NCBI RefSeq assembly: GCF_007856155.1
Contig: NZ_CP042266.1
Location: 7,688,001 to 7,752,000, forward strand
Length of the DNA: 64,000 nucleotides
Direction: 5' to 3'
DNA from: Streptomyces qinzhouensis
GTDB lineage: Bacteria > Actinomycetota > Actinomycetes > Streptomycetales > Streptomycetaceae
Part shown: in pieces, positions 46,701-56,657 of the stretch
Numbering within the stretch: the stretch's first letter is position 1
Layout: every line of letters starts with the position of its first letter
The notes under the pieces: generated by a model
What the model saw: the letters and a program-made list of their open reading frames with translations, nothing else
Databases searched by the model: none
Told to the model about the DNA's origin: nothing
Made by a program: the position numbers and the translations under genes

Positions 46701-49700
46701 GCGGCGGGTGTTGCGGGTGTGATCAAGATGGTGATGGCGATGCGGTACGGGGTGGTGCCGAGGACGTTGCATGTGGGGGTGCCGTCGTCGCATGTGGACT
46801 GGTCGGCGGGTTCGGTGGAGCTGTTGACGGAGGCGAGGCCGTGGCCGGTGTCAGGGCGTGCGCGTCGGGCGGGTGTGTCGGGTTTCGGGGTGAGTGGGAC
46901 GAACGCCCATGTGATTTTGGAGGGGGTGCCGGCCGGCGTGGGTGGGTCGTCTGGGTCGGCGGGGTTGGTGCCGTTGCCGGTGTCGGCTCGTTCGGGGGTG
47001 AGTCTGGCGGCTTTGGTGGAGCGGGTGGGTGGGCTGGTGCGGGATGGGGTGGGTGCGGGGGTGGTGGCGGATGGTCTGGTGCGGGGGCGTGCGGTGTTCG
47101 GGCATCGGGCGGTGCTGCTGGGCGAGAGCACGGTCCCCGGTGTCGCCGGGGACGGGCTGCGGACGGTGTTCGTGTTCCCGGGGCAGGGCTCGCAGTGGGT
47201 GGAGATGGGTGTGGAGCTGATGGGCTGGTCGGAGGTGTTCGCCGGGCGGATGGAGGAGTGCGCGGCGGCGTTGGCGCCTTATGTGGAGTGGTCGTGGGAG
47301 GAGGCGTTGGGGTCGTCGGAGTTGTTGGGGCGGGTGGAGGTGGTGCAGCCGTTGTCGTGGGCGGTGGCGGTGAGTCTGGCGGCGTTGTGGGGGTCGCATG
47401 GTGTGGTGCCGGATGTGGTGGTGGGTCATTCGCAGGGGGAGATCGCGGCGGCGTGTGTGGCGGGTGCGTTGAGTTTGGAGGACGGGGCGCGGGTGGTGGC
47501 GTTGCGGAGCCGGGTGATCGCGGGGCGGCTGGCGGGGCGGGGGGTGATGGCGTCGGTGGCGCTGCCCGCCGCAGAGGTGGAAGTGGGGATGGTGGAGGGG
47601 GTGTGGGTCGCGGCCCGTAACGGCCCGTCCTCCACGGTGATCGCGGGAGACCCCCGAGCAGTGGAGGGTGTCCTGACCCGGTACGAGACCGAAGGGGTAC
47701 GGGTACGGCGTATCGCGGTCGACTACGCCTCCCACACCCCCCACATCGAAGCGGTCGAGGACGAGCTGGCCGAAGTCCTGGAAGGCATCACATCCCGCAC
47801 CCCCGCCGTCCCCTGGTGGTCCACGGTCGACAGCGGCTGGGTCACCGGGCCGGTGAGCGACGACTACTGGTACCGCAACCTCCGCGAACCGGTGGCGCTG
47901 GACACCGCTGTGAGCGAGCTCGACGGCTCCCTTTTCATCGAGTGCAGCGCCCATCCGGTCCTGCTGCCCGCGATCGACCAGGAGCGCACGGTCGCTTCCC
48001 TGCGTACCGGCAACGGAGGGCGGGAGCGTTTCCTGACGGCGTTGGCGGAGGCCTGGGTCCAGGGTGGAAGTGTCGACTGGACGACCGTCGTCGAGCCCGT
48101 CACGGAGCGGCTGCTCGACCTGCCGACCTACCCCTTCGACCACAAGCGGTACTGGCTGTCGCCGGTTCCGGCCGGTGGTGACGGTGGTATCGGGCATCCG
48201 TTCCTGTCGAGTGTGGTGGTGCTGCCGGGCAGTGACGGTGTGTTGCTGAGGGGCAGGGTGTCCCTGGCCGCGCACCCGTGGCTGGCCGACCATACGGTCC
48301 AGGACACGGTACTTCTGCCGGGCACCGCGTTCCTGGAGCTGGTGATCCGGGCCGGTGACGAGACCGGCTGTGACACCGTTGACGAACTGGTCATCGAGAC
48401 GCCGCTCGCCCTGCCCGTCACCGGCGCGGTCGATCTCACCGTCACCGTCGACCGGCCCGACGACAACGGAAACCGCCCGGTGTCCGTCCATGCCCGCCCC
48501 GAGGGCACCGACACCTGGACCCGCCACGCCACCGGAACCCTCACCACCGGCAGCAACCACAACACCGGCATATCCGATTCGCTCTCCGAGTGGCCCCCAA
48601 CCCGGGCGCGATCCGTCGACGTCACCAGCTTCTACCAGGAACTCGCCGCCGTCGGTTACGGCTACGGCCCGGCGTTCCAGGGGCTGCGCGCGGCCTGGCG
48701 CGACGGCGACACCGTCTACGCGGACGTCGCACTCTCCGACGAGCAGGCCGCCGAGGCACCCCTCTACGGCATGCACCCCGCCCTGCTCGACGCGGCCCTG
48801 CAAGTGGTCGCCGTGACCGCGCCGGACGGCAGCGCCGCCGACCTGCCGTTCGCTTGGACCGGAGCCCGATTCGTTGCCGTCGGCCCGGCCGGGCTCCGGG
48901 TCATGGTCACCCGGGACGGGGACGCGCTCAGCCTGCGGGCTGCCGACTCCACCGGACGACTGGTCGCCGAGATCCGGACCATCCGCACCCGTCCACTGTC
49001 CCTGCCCGTAGGCGCCGGCCTGATGCGACTGACCTGGACCGAACCCGCCGTACCCGTGGACGTCCCCGTGAGCGATGCGGATCTCATCACCCTGCACGCC
49101 GCCGACAACGACCCGACGGCCGAGACACATGCCTTGACGGCCCACCTGCTGGGGGCCCTGACCAGCACCGATCGGACCCTGCTCGTGCAGACCACCGAGG
49201 GGCTCGCCACCGCCGCGGCCGCCGGGCTCCTCCGTACCGCTCAGGCCGAACAGCCCGGGCGCTTCGTTCACGTCGAGACCGCGCCCGGTGTGACACTCGA
49301 TCCCGAGCGGCAGCGGATCGCCATCGCCCTGGGCGAGCCGCGTCTCCGCCTGCGCCGCGGCCGGTTCGAGGCGGCCCGCCTCACCCGGGTGCCGGAGCCG
49401 CTCGCCGTACCGGAGAGCGACACCTGGCTGATCCGGCCGGCCCGGACAGGCACCCTCGACGGCCTCACCGCCGTCGATTCGGCGGAACCATGGCGGCCGT
49501 TGGCCCCGACCGAGGTCCGGATCGGAGTCCGCGCGGCAGGTCTCAACTTCCGCGATGTGCTGATCGCACTCGGCACCTACCCCGGCCAGGGCGTGCTCGG
49601 CGGGGAGGCCGCGGGTGTCGTCCTGGAGACCGGCCCGGGAGTGCACGACCTGGTGCCCGGCGACCGGGTCTTCGGCCTGGTCGGAACCGGCTTCGGCCCC

Positions 49701-51503
49701 ACGGTCGTCGCCGACCACCGGATGCTGGGCCGGATACCGGACGGATGGACGTTCCCGCAGGCGGCATCGGTGATCACCGTGTTCGCGACGGCGTGGTACG
49801 GCCTGGTCGATCTGGCGCGGCTGCGTCCCGGTGAGAAGGTCCTGATCCACGCGGCGGCCACCGGCGTGGGCGCGGCGGCCGTCCAGATCGCCCGGCACCT
49901 GGGCGCGGAGGTCTACGCCACCGCCTCCACCGCGAAACAGCATCTGCTGGACCTGGCCGGCCCGCACATCGCCGACTCCCGCAGCACCGCGTTCGCCGAC
50001 ACCTTCCCACCCGTCGACGTCGTACTCAACGCACTCACCGGCGAACTCCTCGACGCCTCCGTCGCACTCCTCGCCCCCGGCGGCCGCTTCATCGAAATGG
50101 GCAAGACCGACATCCGCCACGACGTCCAACAGCCCTTCGACCTCATGGACGCGGGACCCGACCGACTCCAGCACATCATCACCCAACTCCTCGACCTCTT
50201 CACCAAAAAGTCCCTCCACCCGCTCCCCGTGACGGTTCACGACATACGGCAGGCGCGCGAAGCGCTGGCGACCATGAGCCGGGGCGAACACGTCGGGAAA
50301 CTGGTGCTCACGGTGCCGCGGCCGCTCGATCCCGAGGGCGCCGTGGTCATCACCGGCGGCTCCGGCACCCTCGCCGGCATCCTCGCCCGCTACCTCGACC
50401 ACCCCCACACCTACCTCCTCTCCCGAACCCCACCACCCCCCACCACCCCCGGCACCCACATCCCCTGCGACCTCACCGACCCCCACCAGATCACCCAAGC
50501 CCTCCATCACATACCCCAACCCCTCACCGGCATCTTCCACACCGCCGCCACCCTCGACGACACCCTCATCGACCACCTCACACCCACCCGCATCAACACC
50601 GTCCTCCAACCCAAAGCCGACGCCGCCTGGCACCTCCACCACCACACCCGTAACACCGACCTCGCCGCATTCGTCCTCTACTCGTCAGCGGCGGGCGTGC
50701 TCGGGACCCCGGGGCAGGGCAACTACGCCGCGGCGAACGCCTTTCTCGACGCGCTCGCCGAACACCGTCGGACTCTGGGGCTGCCGGGGCTGTCCATCGC
50801 CTGGGGGCTGTGGGACCAGGCGACCGGCCTGACCGGCGAGCTGACCGAAGCCGACCGGCGCCGCATGCGCCAAGGCGGGGCGAGCGCCCTCACCGCCGAG
50901 CAGGGTATGCGCATGTACGAGGCAGCCGTTCAGGCGGGCATGGGCAGTGTCGTCGCCGTGGCGGGCGAACTTCCCTCCGATCTCCCCCTCCTACGCGGCC
51001 GTCCCAAGCCGATGGCCCGCCGGGTCAGCCGCAACGAGGACCCCACCACCGATCTGCTCACGCTCGTACGGCAGAAGGCGGCGGCCCTGCTGGGACACGG
51101 CGGGCCGGACGACGTCCCCGAAGACGCGGCCTTCCGGGAGCTCGGCGTCGACTCGCTGATCGCGGTGCAACTACGCAACGGCCTGGGCGAAGCGACCGGA
51201 CTGAAGCTCTCCGCCACGCTCGTCTTCGACTATCCGACGCCGCGCGCGCTGGCCGACCGTATCGGCGAACTCCTCTCCCCCGACGACCCGGCGACCGCGG
51301 CGCTCGCACAGCTCGACCGGCTGGAGGCGCTGGTCACCGACGTCGACCCGGGCGATCGCAGGGCCGATTCGATCGGGACCCGCCTCACCGCCCTGCTCGA
51401 CCGCTGGCAGCGCACGGTCCGCCCGGCCGCACCGGTCGGCATGTTGTCCGCGGAGGCGACCGCGGACGAGATCTTCGACCTCATCGACCGGGAGCTGCGA
51501 TGA
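40716..51503 (+). CDS. fkbC: FkbC, type I modular polyketide synthase: modules 5 and 6
   Basis: Second PKS, 3595 aa, taking the chain from FkbB and passing it to FkbA. The ATG at 40716 is four bases after the fkbB stop with GAAGGGA as ribosome site inside the fkbB end, so the two are likely coupled. The N-terminal 30 residues ([20 protein letters not shown] and the charged stretch after it) form a docking helix before KS5. Order: KS5 (Cys195), AT5 (Ser615), DH5, KR5, ACP5, KS6 (Cys1819), AT6 (Ser2239), DH6, ER6, KR6, ACP6, then a C-terminal helical tail ending in [12 protein letters not shown]. Both ATs are methylmalonyl type. The two KS-AT parts are nearly identical to each other at DNA level over about 1.8 kb. 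Confidence 0.97.
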   Translation: MADNELIDALRISVKDNAKLRRENTALRAAVNEPLAIVGMACRLPGGITSPEGLWELVEAGGDAVGEFPTDRGWDVAALHADAESATSRAGALRGAGDFDAAFFGISPREAIALDPQQRILLEIAWEALEHAGIVPDTLRGTDTGVFVGGFYYGYGAGADLGGFGAYSTQPAVLAGRLSYFFGLEGPAVTVDTACSSSLVALHQAGQALRSGECSLALVGGVTVMASPQSFVEFSRQGGVAPDGRCKAFADTADGTGFAEGAGVLVVERLSDAERHGHSVLAVVRGSAVNQDGASNGLSAPNGPAQQRVIRGALERAGLVPADVDAVEAHGTGTVLGDPIEAQAVIAAYGQGRETPVYLGSLKSNIGHAQAAAGVAGVIKMVMAMRYGVLPRTLHVGVPSSHVDWSAGSVELLTEARPWPESGRARRAGVSGFGVSGTNAHVILEGVPAGVGGSSGSAGLVPLPVSARSGVSLGVLVERVGGLVRDGAGAGVVADGLVRGRAVFGHRAVLLGESTVTGVAGDGLRTVFVFPGQGSQWVGMGRELAEVSPVFAARLSECVAALAPYVEWSWEEALGSSELLGRVDVVQPLSWAVAVSLAALWGSHGVVADVVVGHSQGEIAAACVAGALSLEDGARVVALRSRVIAGRLAGRGVMASVALPAAEVEVGMVEGVWIAARNGPSSTVIAGDPRAVEGVLARYEAEGVRVRRIAVDYASHTPHIEAVEDELAEVLEGITSRTPAIPWWSTVDSGWVEEPVDEEYWYRNLRQPVALDTAVSELDGSLFIECSAHPVLLPAIDQERTVASLRTGNGGRERFLTALAEAWVQGGSVDWTTVVEPVAERLLDLPTYPFDHKRYWLLPKAVGGDGIGHGLLTNAVVLPGSDGVLLTGRLSSATHPWLADHAVHDTVLLPGTAFVELVIRAGDEAGCDLVEELVIETPLVLPGTGAVDLTVTVDRPDEAGCRPVSVHARPEGTDTWTRHATGTLGRAGDSVTAGPSAWPPPGAQAVDVTGFYERIAQAGYLYGPAFCGLRTAWRSGETLYAEVEIAGEQADETSHFGVHPALLDAALHVTCLPLLTGQESGAEVKLPFSWNGVRMHTTGATTLRVAITPGPSPNGVAVHAMDPAGHPVLTVSELTARPVDADTLTDGDTAVRNSLYDLSWTELPPPAPTLNPAPGTATGPGPTGQVPCVSALPEPGVDVLEETYRLTELVLGELHRVIADDSLAETPLVVRIDAGPTGGAVAGLVRSAQAEHPGRFVLVETGADTPVETVATAVTLAEPYVRLTAGRYEVPRLTRTAATEQTHGPLLDPDGTVVITGGSGGLAGLLARRLVAEHGARHLLLLSRSEPPPDTPGVHVRCDVSDRDHLASVLAAVDRPLTAVFHTAAVLDDGVIAALTPERLATTLRPKADGAWHLHELTRGADLRAFVLYSSVAGLLGGRGQGNYAAANGFLDGLAAQRRAEGLPALSMAWGLWEDDSGLTGSMSGTNRTRVRRDGFRPMKGDQALHLLETAAGTSAAFAVAAAMDLNSQTSPLFTGLRRPAPRRTAATGVPLTERLGAMTGTDRHAALLTLVRDCAAAVLGHEDAGDVPADAAFKDLGVDSLTAVEMRNRLAAATGVRLPATLAFDHPTPRAVASRLDDMLVGAAAPSVAPRAVAADDEPLAIVGMACRLPGGITSPEDLWRMVDSGGDAITGFPVDRGWDPTVLGGGPDADRGGFLSDAADFDAAFFGISPREALTMDPQQRLLLETSWEAFEHAGIVPDTLRGSDTGVFMGAFSYGYGAGADLGGFGSLGLQPSVLTGRISYFYGLQGPAFTVDTACSSSLVALHQAGHALRQGECSLALVGGVTVMGTPDGFLEFEQQGGLSPDGRCRAFADTANGTGWAEGVGVLVVERLSDAERHGHSVLAVVRGSAVNQDGASNGLSAPNGPAQQRVIRGALERAGLVPADVDVVEAHGTGTVLGDPIEAQAVIAAYGQGRETPIFLGSLKSNIGHAQAAAGVAGVIKMVMAMRYGVVPRTLHVGVPSSHVDWSAGSVELLTEARPWPVSGRARRAGVSGFGVSGTNAHVILEGVPAGVGGSSGSAGLVPLPVSARSGVSLAALVERVGGLVRDGVGAGVVADGLVRGRAVFGHRAVLLGESTVPGVAGDGLRTVFVFPGQGSQWVEMGVELMGWSEVFAGRMEECAAALAPYVEWSWEEALGSSELLGRVEVVQPLSWAVAVSLAALWGSHGVVPDVVVGHSQGEIAAACVAGALSLEDGARVVALRSRVIAGRLAGRGVMASVALPAAEVEVGMVEGVWVAARNGPSSTVIAGDPRAVEGVLTRYETEGVRVRRIAVDYASHTPHIEAVEDELAEVLEGITSRTPAVPWWSTVDSGWVTGPVSDDYWYRNLREPVALDTAVSELDGSLFIECSAHPVLLPAIDQERTVASLRTGNGGRERFLTALAEAWVQGGSVDWTTVVEPVTERLLDLPTYPFDHKRYWLSPVPAGGDGGIGHPFLSSVVVLPGSDGVLLRGRVSLAAHPWLADHTVQDTVLLPGTAFLELVIRAGDETGCDTVDELVIETPLALPVTGAVDLTVTVDRPDDNGNRPVSVHARPEGTDTWTRHATGTLTTGSNHNTGISDSLSEWPPTRARSVDVTSFYQELAAVGYGYGPAFQGLRAAWRDGDTVYADVALSDEQAAEAPLYGMHPALLDAALQVVAVTAPDGSAADLPFAWTGARFVAVGPAGLRVMVTRDGDALSLRAADSTGRLVAEIRTIRTRPLSLPVGAGLMRLTWTEPAVPVDVPVSDADLITLHAADNDPTAETHALTAHLLGALTSTDRTLLVQTTEGLATAAAAGLLRTAQAEQPGRFVHVETAPGVTLDPERQRIAIALGEPRLRLRRGRFEAARLTRVPEPLAVPESDTWLIRPARTGTLDGLTAVDSAEPWRPLAPTEVRIGVRAAGLNFRDVLIALGTYPGQGVLGGEAAGVVLETGPGVHDLVPGDRVFGLVGTGFGPTVVADHRMLGRIPDGWTFPQAASVITVFATAWYGLVDLARLRPGEKVLIHAAATGVGAAAVQIARHLGAEVYATASTAKQHLLDLAGPHIADSRSTAFADTFPPVDVVLNALTGELLDASVALLAPGGRFIEMGKTDIRHDVQQPFDLMDAGPDRLQHIITQLLDLFTKKSLHPLPVTVHDIRQAREALATMSRGEHVGKLVLTVPRPLDPEGAVVITGGSGTLAGILARYLDHPHTYLLSRTPPPPTTPGTHIPCDLTDPHQITQALHHIPQPLTGIFHTAATLDDTLIDHLTPTRINTVLQPKADAAWHLHHHTRNTDLAAFVLYSSAAGVLGTPGQGNYAAANAFLDALAEHRRTLGLPGLSIAWGLWDQATGLTGELTEADRRRMRQGGASALTAEQGMRMYEAAVQAGMGSVVAVAGELPSDLPLLRGRPKPMARRVSRNEDPTTDLLTLVRQKAAALLGHGGPDDVPEDAAFRELGVDSLIAVQLRNGLGEATGLKLSATLVFDYPTPRALADRIGELLSPDDPATAALAQLDRLEALVTDVDPGDRRADSIGTRLTALLDRWQRTVRPAAPVGMLSAEATADEIFDLIDRELR
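40807..45640 (+). other. FkbC module 5: KS-AT-DH-KR-ACP, methylmalonyl-type AT
   Basis: Expected to add the C19-methyl unit and form the C19=C20 double bond. KS5 Cys195; AT5 Ser615 and YASH at 713. The DH motif is [10 protein letters not shown] (His901, Asp905 in the usual glycine position), with YGPAFCG and [11 protein letters not shown]5 starts near 1313 ([12 protein letters not shown]) with VLDDGV, YSSVAG and [10 protein letters not shown]5 has GVDSLT near 1598. No ER is present. Confidence 0.92.
41500..43300 (+). repeat. Homogenised KS-AT tract, module 5 copy
   Basis: From about 41500 to 43300 the sequence is nearly identical to 46375-48170 (module 6), and in large part to about 22430-24020 (module 1) and, inverted, to bases 1-770 (module 9). 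The tracts favour G- and T-ending codons (GTG, GGG, GGT, TTG, GCG), unlike the C-rich codons around them. Confidence 0.9.
45687..51280 (+). other. FkbC module 6: KS-AT-DH-ER-KR-ACP, methylmalonyl-type AT
   Basis: Fully reducing module expected to add the C17-methyl unit and leave C18 as methylene. KS6 Cys1819; AT6 Ser2239 and YASH at 2337. DH6 motif [10 protein letters not shown] (His2526, Asp2530) is identical to DH1. ER6 has [14 protein letters not shown] near 2944. KR6 starts near 3210, partly resembles the KR1/KR8 block (about 50345-50650), and has TLDDTL, YSSAAG and [10 protein letters not shown]6 has GVDSLI near 3478. Confidence 0.92.
46375..48170 (+). repeat. Homogenised KS-AT tract, module 6 copy
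   Basis: Partner of 41500-43300. Small patches differ, for example around the AT N-terminus after GQGSQW, so conversion has been patchy. The identity with module 1 continues past this tract through the DH start (about 48150-48540 versus 24010-24400). Confidence 0.9.
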
Positions 51504-51640
51504 GACGGCCGGCTGCCACCCGCCCGGACACGACCTAGGAGCACCACCACGACGCTCGCACCGAAGAGACCGAAGAGACCGAAGAGACCGAAGAGACCGA
51601 AGAGACAACAGTCCTGACCAAGAAAAAAGGGGGGTGACCC
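51504..51640 (+). promoter_or_regulatory. fkbC-fkbL intergenic region
   Basis: These 137 bp hold no convincing gene. They contain a 9-bp tandem repeat and end in AAAAAAGGGGGGTGA, a strong purine-rich ribosome site for fkbL. No clear -10/-35 pair was seen, so fkbL-H may be read through from fkbB-fkbC or use a weak internal promoter. Confidence 0.5.
51560..51604 (+). repeat. 9-bp tandem repeat (five perfect copies)
   Basis: Five perfect copies of ACCGAAGAG lie between fkbC and fkbL. The perfect identity suggests recent expansion by slippage. An apparent Leu-Phe-Gly repeat on the other strand is an artefact of this array. Confidence 0.95.
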
Positions 51641-52678
51641 ATGCAGACCAAGATCCTGCGCCAGCGCGACATCAAGCAGATCCTCTCCGTGGTCGGCCGT
51701 GACGCGATAATGGACCGGCTGATCCAAGAGCTGCACGACGGCTTTGCCACGCTGGGCCGGGGAGAGCTCGCCGAGGCGCCGCCACGCAGTGGCTTCGCCC
51801 GCAGCGGTGAGATCCCCGGCGTCATCGAGTTCATGCCGTACCGGGTGCCCGGTGTCGCCGTGACGATGAAGACGGTCTCGTACAGCCCGCACAACTACCA
51901 GCGATTCCGACTGCCGACGGTCGTCGGCACGGTATCCCGACTCGACGACGACAGCGGCAGTCTGATCGCGCTCGCCGACGCGGGTGTCATCACCGCGATG
52001 CGGACCGGCGCGGTCTCGGCCGTCGCGAGCCGACTGCTGGCCAGACCCGACAGCTCCACCCTCGCCCTGATCGGCGCGGGCGCCCAGGCGGTGACCCAGG
52101 CACACGCGCTCAGCAGGGTCCTGCCGGTCGAGCGGATCCTGGTCAGCGACACCGACCCGGGCCACGCGGCGTCCTTCGCGGGCCGTGTCGCGTTCCTCGG
52201 ACTACCGGTCGAAGTCACCGGTCCGGCGGAGGCGGTCGCCGCCGCCGACGTCCTGAGCACCGTCACCTCGGTACCCGCGGGCAAGGGCCCGGTGCTGCCC
52301 GCCGAGCCGCGCCTGGGACATCTGCACGTGAACGCGACGGGCGCCGACGAGCCGGGCAAGACCGAGTTGCCGAAAGCCCTGCTCGATTCCGCGTTCATCT
52401 GCGTCGACCACCCCGGGCAGGCCCGCGCGGAAGGCGAGTTCCAGCAACTGCCCGACCGCCCGCTGGGCCCGTCGCTGGCGAGCCTGTGTGCGGCGCCCGG
52501 CACCGCGGCGGCCCACATCGGCGGCCTGAGCGTCCTCGACTCGACCGGCAGCGCGTTCGCCGACCACATCGCGTTCGATGTGCTGCTCGGCTTCGCCGAC
52601 GAACTCGGTCTCGGCCGCAAGGCCGCGATCGGGGCCACACCGGACGACGTCCTCGACCCGTACTCGCTGCCGTGGTGA
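51641..52678 (+). CDS. fkbL: FkbL, lysine cyclodeaminase
   Basis: Converts L-lysine to L-pipecolate with loss of ammonia, supplying the amino acid that FkbP inserts. The 345-aa protein is of the ornithine cyclodeaminase/mu-crystallin family: VTMKTVSY holds the family lysine, GAGAQAVTQAHAL near 151 is the NAD-binding loop, and NATGADEPGKTEL carries the conserved aspartate. Length and motifs fit the family. The ATG at 51641 has a strong ribosome site (GGGGGGTGA). The stop overlaps the fkbK start as GTGA. Assignment to lysine rather than ornithine rests on cluster context. Confidence 0.95.
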   Translation: MQTKILRQRDIKQILSVVGRDAIMDRLIQELHDGFATLGRGELAEAPPRSGFARSGEIPGVIEFMPYRVPGVAVTMKTVSYSPHNYQRFRLPTVVGTVSRLDDDSGSLIALADAGVITAMRTGAVSAVASRLLARPDSSTLALIGAGAQAVTQAHALSRVLPVERILVSDTDPGHAASFAGRVAFLGLPVEVTGPAEAVAAADVLSTVTSVPAGKGPVLPAEPRLGHLHVNATGADEPGKTELPKALLDSAFICVDHPGQARAEGEFQQLPDRPLGPSLASLCAAPGTAAAHIGGLSVLDSTGSAFADHIAFDVLLGFADELGLGRKAAIGATPDDVLDPYSLPW

Positions 52679-53550
52679 CGCCGACCGCGGGACCCGGAAA
52701 GGAACAGCGGATCCTCGTGCTCGGCGCGGGAGTGATGGGCACCGGGATCACCACACTCGCGCTGCGCCACGGCGTCCATGTGACACTCGTCGACACATCC
52801 GACGCCATCCTGACGGCGGCGCGGACCCGGATCGCCGCCGAGCTGCGGATGGCGCAGCTCCTGACGGGTCCCGCCGAGGCGGACCCCGGCGAGCTGACGA
52901 CGGTCACATCCGCGCGGACCGCGATCGGCACGGCCACCGCGGTGATCGAAGCCGTCGTCGAGGACGTGACGGTCAAGGCGCGGGTACTCGCCGCCGTCTC
53001 GGCGGCGGCGCCGCCCGGCACCCCGATCATCACGAACACGTCGTCGATCCCGGTCGACGAGCTCGCCGACGCCGTGGCCCGGCCGGAGGACCTGCTCGGC
53101 ACGCACTTCATGAACCCGTCGTACGCGATCCCGATGGTCGAGGTGATCCGGGGGCCCCGCAGCGGCGACGCGGCCATGGCCGCCGCCGCGGACCTGCTCG
53201 CGGTGCTCGGCCGCAAGCCGGTCGTCGTACGGGACGCGCCCGGTTTCGTCACAAGCCGGCTGCTCCATCCGATGATCAACGACGCGGCGCGGGTCGTCCA
53301 GGAGGGCACCGCGTCCGCCGAGGACGTCGACGCGCTCATGACGGGCTGCCTCGGCCACCCGACCGGTCCGCTGCGCACCGCGGACCTCATCGGCATCGAC
53401 AACCTCGTCGACGCCCTGTGGGTGCTGCACAAGCGCATCGGCGACGACCGCAGCCTCCCCTGCGACCTGCTCCTTCAGAAGGTCAGGGACGGGCACCACG
53501 GCCGGAAGACCGGGCGTGGGTTCTACCACTACGAAGAGGTGTTCCGGTGA
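52675..53550 (+). CDS. fkbK: FkbK, 3-hydroxyacyl-CoA dehydrogenase-like enzyme of methoxymalonyl-ACP biosynthesis
   Basis: Oxidises glyceryl-ACP in the pathway to hydroxymalonyl-ACP. I place the start at the GTG at 52675, overlapping the fkbL stop by four bases, which gives 291 aa beginning TPTAGPGKEQRILVLGAG; longer upstream versions would run through fkbL. The N-terminal Rossmann loop is LGAGVMGTGITTLAL; NTSSIPVDELA, GTHFMNPSYAIPMVE and the C-terminal helical domain (DAPGFVTSRLLHPMINDAAR, LIGIDNLVDAL) are typical of 3-hydroxybutyryl-CoA dehydrogenases. It ends in a GTGA overlap with fkbJ. Confidence 0.95.
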   Translation: MTPTAGPGKEQRILVLGAGVMGTGITTLALRHGVHVTLVDTSDAILTAARTRIAAELRMAQLLTGPAEADPGELTTVTSARTAIGTATAVIEAVVEDVTVKARVLAAVSAAAPPGTPIITNTSSIPVDELADAVARPEDLLGTHFMNPSYAIPMVEVIRGPRSGDAAMAAAADLLAVLGRKPVVVRDAPGFVTSRLLHPMINDAARVVQEGTASAEDVDALMTGCLGHPTGPLRTADLIGIDNLVDALWVLHKRIGDDRSLPCDLLLQKVRDGHHGRKTGRGFYHYEEVFR

Positions 53551-53819
53551 CCGTTCCCGTCAAAGACGAGCATAAAGACGACCCCGTCGCCCACGAGCTG
53601 GTCGCATTCCTGGAGAAGAAGACCGGGTCGCCCTGGTCGGTGGAGCGAGACCTGTTCGCGGAGGGCGGCCTATCGTCACTGTTCGCCCTGGAGCTGGTGG
53701 TGTTCCTGGAGAAGACGTTCGGCGTCACGATCAGCGGACCGAACCTCCAGCTCGTGAACTACCGCAGCGTCGTGTCCATGGTCGCCCTCGTCCACCGGCT
53801 GCGGACCGCCGATGCCTGA
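53547..53819 (+). CDS. fkbJ: FkbJ, stand-alone acyl carrier protein for methoxymalonyl-ACP
   Basis: Carries the three-carbon unit while FkbH, FkbK, FkbI and FkbG convert it to methoxymalonyl-ACP for AT7 and AT8. The GTG at 53547 overlaps the fkbK stop and gives 90 aa. The attachment serine lies in EGGLSSLFALELV, where the usual Asp-Ser-Leu has become Ser-Ser-Leu, as in other members of this ACP type as far as I recall. The 3' end overlaps fkbI by eight bases. It is shorter than most gene callers expect and has no ATG start. Confidence 0.93.
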   Translation: MTVPVKDEHKDDPVAHELVAFLEKKTGSPWSVERDLFAEGGLSSLFALELVVFLEKTFGVTISGPNLQLVNYRSVVSMVALVHRLRTADA

Positions 53820-54912
53820 TCACCACGGGCTGCTGACCGCACTCGTGGGTGACCGCGCCGCCCGCTGGGACATCTCCGGCGAGCTGCCACGCGACCTGCT
53901 CGTCCGGCTCGGCAGCGAAGGACTGCTCTGCGCGGAGGTCGCGGCCGAGTACGGCGGGCTCGGCCTCGGCAGCCGCGGCAACGGCGAGTTCACCGCACAT
54001 GTCGGCAGCCTCTGCAGCTCACTCCGGAGCGTGATGACCTCGCAGGGGATGGCCGCGTGGACGGTGCTGCGGATCGGCGACACCGGCCAGCGCGAAACGT
54101 ATCTGAAGGAGCTCACCAGCGGGAAGCTCGCGGCCGTCGGTTTCAGCGAGCGGCAGGCCGGCAGCGATCTGTCGGCGATGCGGACCCGCGTGCGGATCGA
54201 AGGGGACACCGCCGTCGTCCACGGCCACAAGGTCTGGACGACCGCGGCCGCGTACGCCGACCACCTGGTCGTCTTCGGCCTCCAGGAGGACGGTTCCGGC
54301 GCGGTGGCGGTCGTACCGTCCGACGCCGCGGGCGTACGGGTCGAACGTGTTCCGAAACCGTCCGGATGCCGTGCCGCGGGCCACGCCGACCTGCACTTCG
54401 ACGATGTGCGGGTGCCGGCGGGCGCGGTCCTCGCCGGCTCCGGGGCGTCGCTTCCGATGCTCGTCGCGGTGTCGCTCGCGTACGGCCGCAAATCGGTCGC
54501 CTGGGGCTGTCTCGGGATCCTGCGCGCCTGCACCACCGCCGCGACAGCCCACGCGAAGAGCCGGGAACAGTTCGGGCGACCACTCGCCGGCCATCAACTC
54601 GTCGCCGGGCATCTCGCCGACCTGTGGACCGCGGAGCAGATCGCGGCCCGCGTGTGCGAGCACGCGAGCGACCTCTGGGACGAGGGTTCGCCCGAGGCGG
54701 TGATCGCGACGGTCCTGGCCAAGCACGTCGCCGCGGAGCGAGCCGCCGCGGGCACCGCGCTCGCCGCGCAGGTACTCGCGTCGGCGGGAGCGGTCGAAGG
54801 ACATGTCGTCGAGCGGGCGTACCGCGACGCGAAGCTCATGGAGATCATCGAGGGCAGCAGCGAGCTGAGCCGGATGATGCTGGCGCGGCACGCGCTGGCA
54901 CTCCCGGTCTGA
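53812..54912 (+). CDS. fkbI: FkbI, acyl-CoA dehydrogenase-like enzyme of methoxymalonyl-ACP biosynthesis
   Basis: Flavin-dependent oxidase of the ACP-bound intermediate, leading to hydroxymalonyl-ACP. The 366-aa protein shows the acyl-CoA dehydrogenase fold: GFSERQAGSDLSAMRTRV in the middle beta domain, KSREQFGRPLAGHQLVAGHL in the C-terminal helices, and EIIEGSSELSRMM at the catalytic glutamate position. The ATG at 53812 lies inside the end of fkbJ, giving an 8-bp overlap and tight coupling. Confidence 0.95.
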   Translation: MPDHHGLLTALVGDRAARWDISGELPRDLLVRLGSEGLLCAEVAAEYGGLGLGSRGNGEFTAHVGSLCSSLRSVMTSQGMAAWTVLRIGDTGQRETYLKELTSGKLAAVGFSERQAGSDLSAMRTRVRIEGDTAVVHGHKVWTTAAAYADHLVVFGLQEDGSGAVAVVPSDAAGVRVERVPKPSGCRAAGHADLHFDDVRVPAGAVLAGSGASLPMLVAVSLAYGRKSVAWGCLGILRACTTAATAHAKSREQFGRPLAGHQLVAGHLADLWTAEQIAARVCEHASDLWDEGSPEAVIATVLAKHVAAERAAAGTALAAQVLASAGAVEGHVVERAYRDAKLMEIIEGSSELSRMMLARHALALPV

Positions 54913-54922
54913 GAGGACGGCC

Positions 54923-56011
54923 ATGACCACCACGACCATCGTCAAATGCCTGGTCTGGGATCTGGACAACACCTTGTGGCGGGGCACCGTGCTGGAGGAC
55001 ACCGACGTGGTCCTCACCGACGCGGTCCGTGAGGTGATCAGCACACTCGACGGCCGCGGCATTCTCCAGGCGGTGGCGAGCAAGAACGACCACGACCTTG
55101 CCTGGAAGCACTTGGAACGGCTGGGCGTGGCCGAGTACTTCGTACTGCCGCGCATCGGATGGGGGCCGAAATCGCATTCCATCCGCGAGATCGCCGAACG
55201 GCTGAACTTCGCGCCGGCCACGATCGCGTTCGTCGACGACCAGCCCGCCGAACGTGCCGAGGTCGCCTTCCATCTGCCCGAGGTGCGCTGCTATCCCGCC
55301 GAGCAGGTGACCGCGCTCCCGACCCTGCCGGAGTTCAGCCCACCGGCGTCCACCGTCGACTCGCGCCGACGACGCCTGATGTACCAGGCCGGATTCGAGC
55401 GTGACCACGCCAGGGCGGCCCACTCCGGTCCCGACGACGACTTCCTGCGCTCCCTGGACCTGCGCATGACGATTACGCCCGCGGGCCACGAGGAGATCAG
55501 CCGGGTCGAGGAGCTGACGCTGCGGACCAGCCAGATGAACGCGACCGGCGTGCACTACTCCGACGCCGCACTGCGGGCGCTGCTCGCGGACTCCGGACAC
55601 GAGGTCCTCGTCGTCACCATGAGCGACCGTTTCGGCCCGCACGGCGCCGTCGGCATCGTCCTGCTGGCGATGGAACCGCCGGTGTGGCACCTCAAGCTGC
55701 TCGCGACGTCCTGCCGGGTCGTGTCCTTCGGGGCCGGTGCGGTGATCCTGAACTGGCTCACGGACCGGGCCGCCCGGGCGGGGGTGCATCTGGTGGCGGA
55801 CTTCCGGCGCACGGAGCGCAACCGCCTGATGGAGGTCGCCTACCGGTTCGCCGGCTTCATGGAGAGCGGGTGCGTATGCGCGTCCGTGCTGGAGGACCCG
55901 GCCGGTGGCGTGGAGCGGCTGCATCTGGAGCCCTCGCCGAGACCCGAGCCGAAGACACTGAAGCTGATCGCGGCCGAAGGCATCCCGTTCACCGCTTCCG
56001 CAGCAAGGTGA
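54923..56011 (+). CDS. fkbH: FkbH, glyceryl transferase/phosphatase that loads the ACP
   Basis: Takes the glyceryl group of 1,3-bisphosphoglycerate, dephosphorylates it and loads it on FkbJ. The 362-aa protein has the HAD motif [10 protein letters not shown] (two aspartates, about residues 13-15) at the N-terminus, [14 protein letters not shown] as a later HAD motif, and a GNAT-like C-terminal half ([12 protein letters not shown]). The ATG at 54923 has GAGAGGACG as ribosome site. Its last 23 bases overlap the end of fkbG on the other strand. Confidence 0.95.
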   Translation: MTTTTIVKCLVWDLDNTLWRGTVLEDTDVVLTDAVREVISTLDGRGILQAVASKNDHDLAWKHLERLGVAEYFVLPRIGWGPKSHSIREIAERLNFAPATIAFVDDQPAERAEVAFHLPEVRCYPAEQVTALPTLPEFSPPASTVDSRRRRLMYQAGFERDHARAAHSGPDDDFLRSLDLRMTITPAGHEEISRVEELTLRTSQMNATGVHYSDAALRALLADSGHEVLVVTMSDRFGPHGAVGIVLLAMEPPVWHLKLLATSCRVVSFGAGAVILNWLTDRAARAGVHLVADFRRTERNRLMEVAYRFAGFMESGCVCASVLEDPAGGVERLHLEPSPRPEPKTLKLIAAEGIPFTASAAR

Positions 56012-56657
56012 TGCCGTCGGCCGATGCCAGCATGGCCAGGTCCACCCGATCGTCTTCGCGCAGCGCCGAATTGAGTGCCCGGATCGCGACGGTCTCCGGG
56101 TCCTTCACCGTGTCATCGGCCACCCGTCCGAAGAACAACGTGTTGTCGATGACGATCAGGCCGCCGCTGCGCACCAGCGGCAGCGCCGCCTCGTAGTAGG
56201 CCGGATAGCCCGCCTTGTCCGCGTCGATGAACACGGCATCGAACGACCCCGGCCCCGCGTCCGCCTCGTCGAGCAGTGCGGCCAGCACATCCAGCGCGTC
56301 GCCGATCCGCACGTCGATCAGTTCGGCGACTCCGGCCCGCTCCCAGTACGGCCTGCCCACCTCCGGCCACTTCGCCGTGTGGTCGCATGTCACCACCCGG
56401 GCCCCGGGCGGCAGCCCGCGAGCCAGACAGAGTGTGCTGTAGCCGGTGTACGTCCCGATCTCCAGCACCTGGCGGGCGCCGATCAACCGCACCAGGAACT
56501 GGAGGAACTGGCCTTCCTCGGCCGTTACCGGCAGAGCGCCGCCCCCCGGCAGCCCGGCCGACTCCGCCCGCAATCCGCTCAGTACCTTGTCGTCCCGCAG
56601 CGACACCTTCCGGACGTAAGCGAGCAGCGCATCGGACATGGTCACCTGATTCGCCAT
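55989..56657 (-). CDS. fkbG: FkbG, O-methyltransferase making methoxymalonyl-ACP
   Basis: SAM-dependent methylation of hydroxymalonyl-ACP on the hydroxyl. I choose the ATG at 56657 ([20 protein letters not shown]), giving 222 aa; an in-frame ATG at 56762 would add a proline/arginine-rich extension through a G-run regulatory stretch and is unlikely. The SAM loop is [34 protein letters not shown] and IVIDNTLF carry metal-binding residues of the COMT-like family. A TAGCAT -10 candidate lies seven bases upstream of the ATG and there is no clear ribosome site. It is the last gene of the minus-strand allA run and converges on fkbH. Confidence 0.94.
   Translation of the reverse strand: MANQVTMSDALLAYVRKVSLRDDKVLSGLRAESAGLPGGGALPVTAEEGQFLQFLVRLIGARQVLEIGTYTGYSTLCLARGLPPGARVVTCDHTAKWPEVGRPYWERAGVAELIDVRIGDALDVLAALLDEADAGPGSFDAVFIDADKAGYPAYYEAALPLVRSGGLIVIDNTLFFGRVADDTVKDPETVAIRALNSALREDDRVDLAMLASADGITLLRKR

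Noticed and set aside
51560..51604. Possible CRISPR-like array
   Set aside because: The five 9-bp units are directly adjacent with no spacers; it is a simple tandem repeat.
52486..52674. Upstream extension of fkbK to 52486
   Set aside because: It runs through fkbL out of frame; the GTGA overlap start gives a normal-length dehydrogenase.
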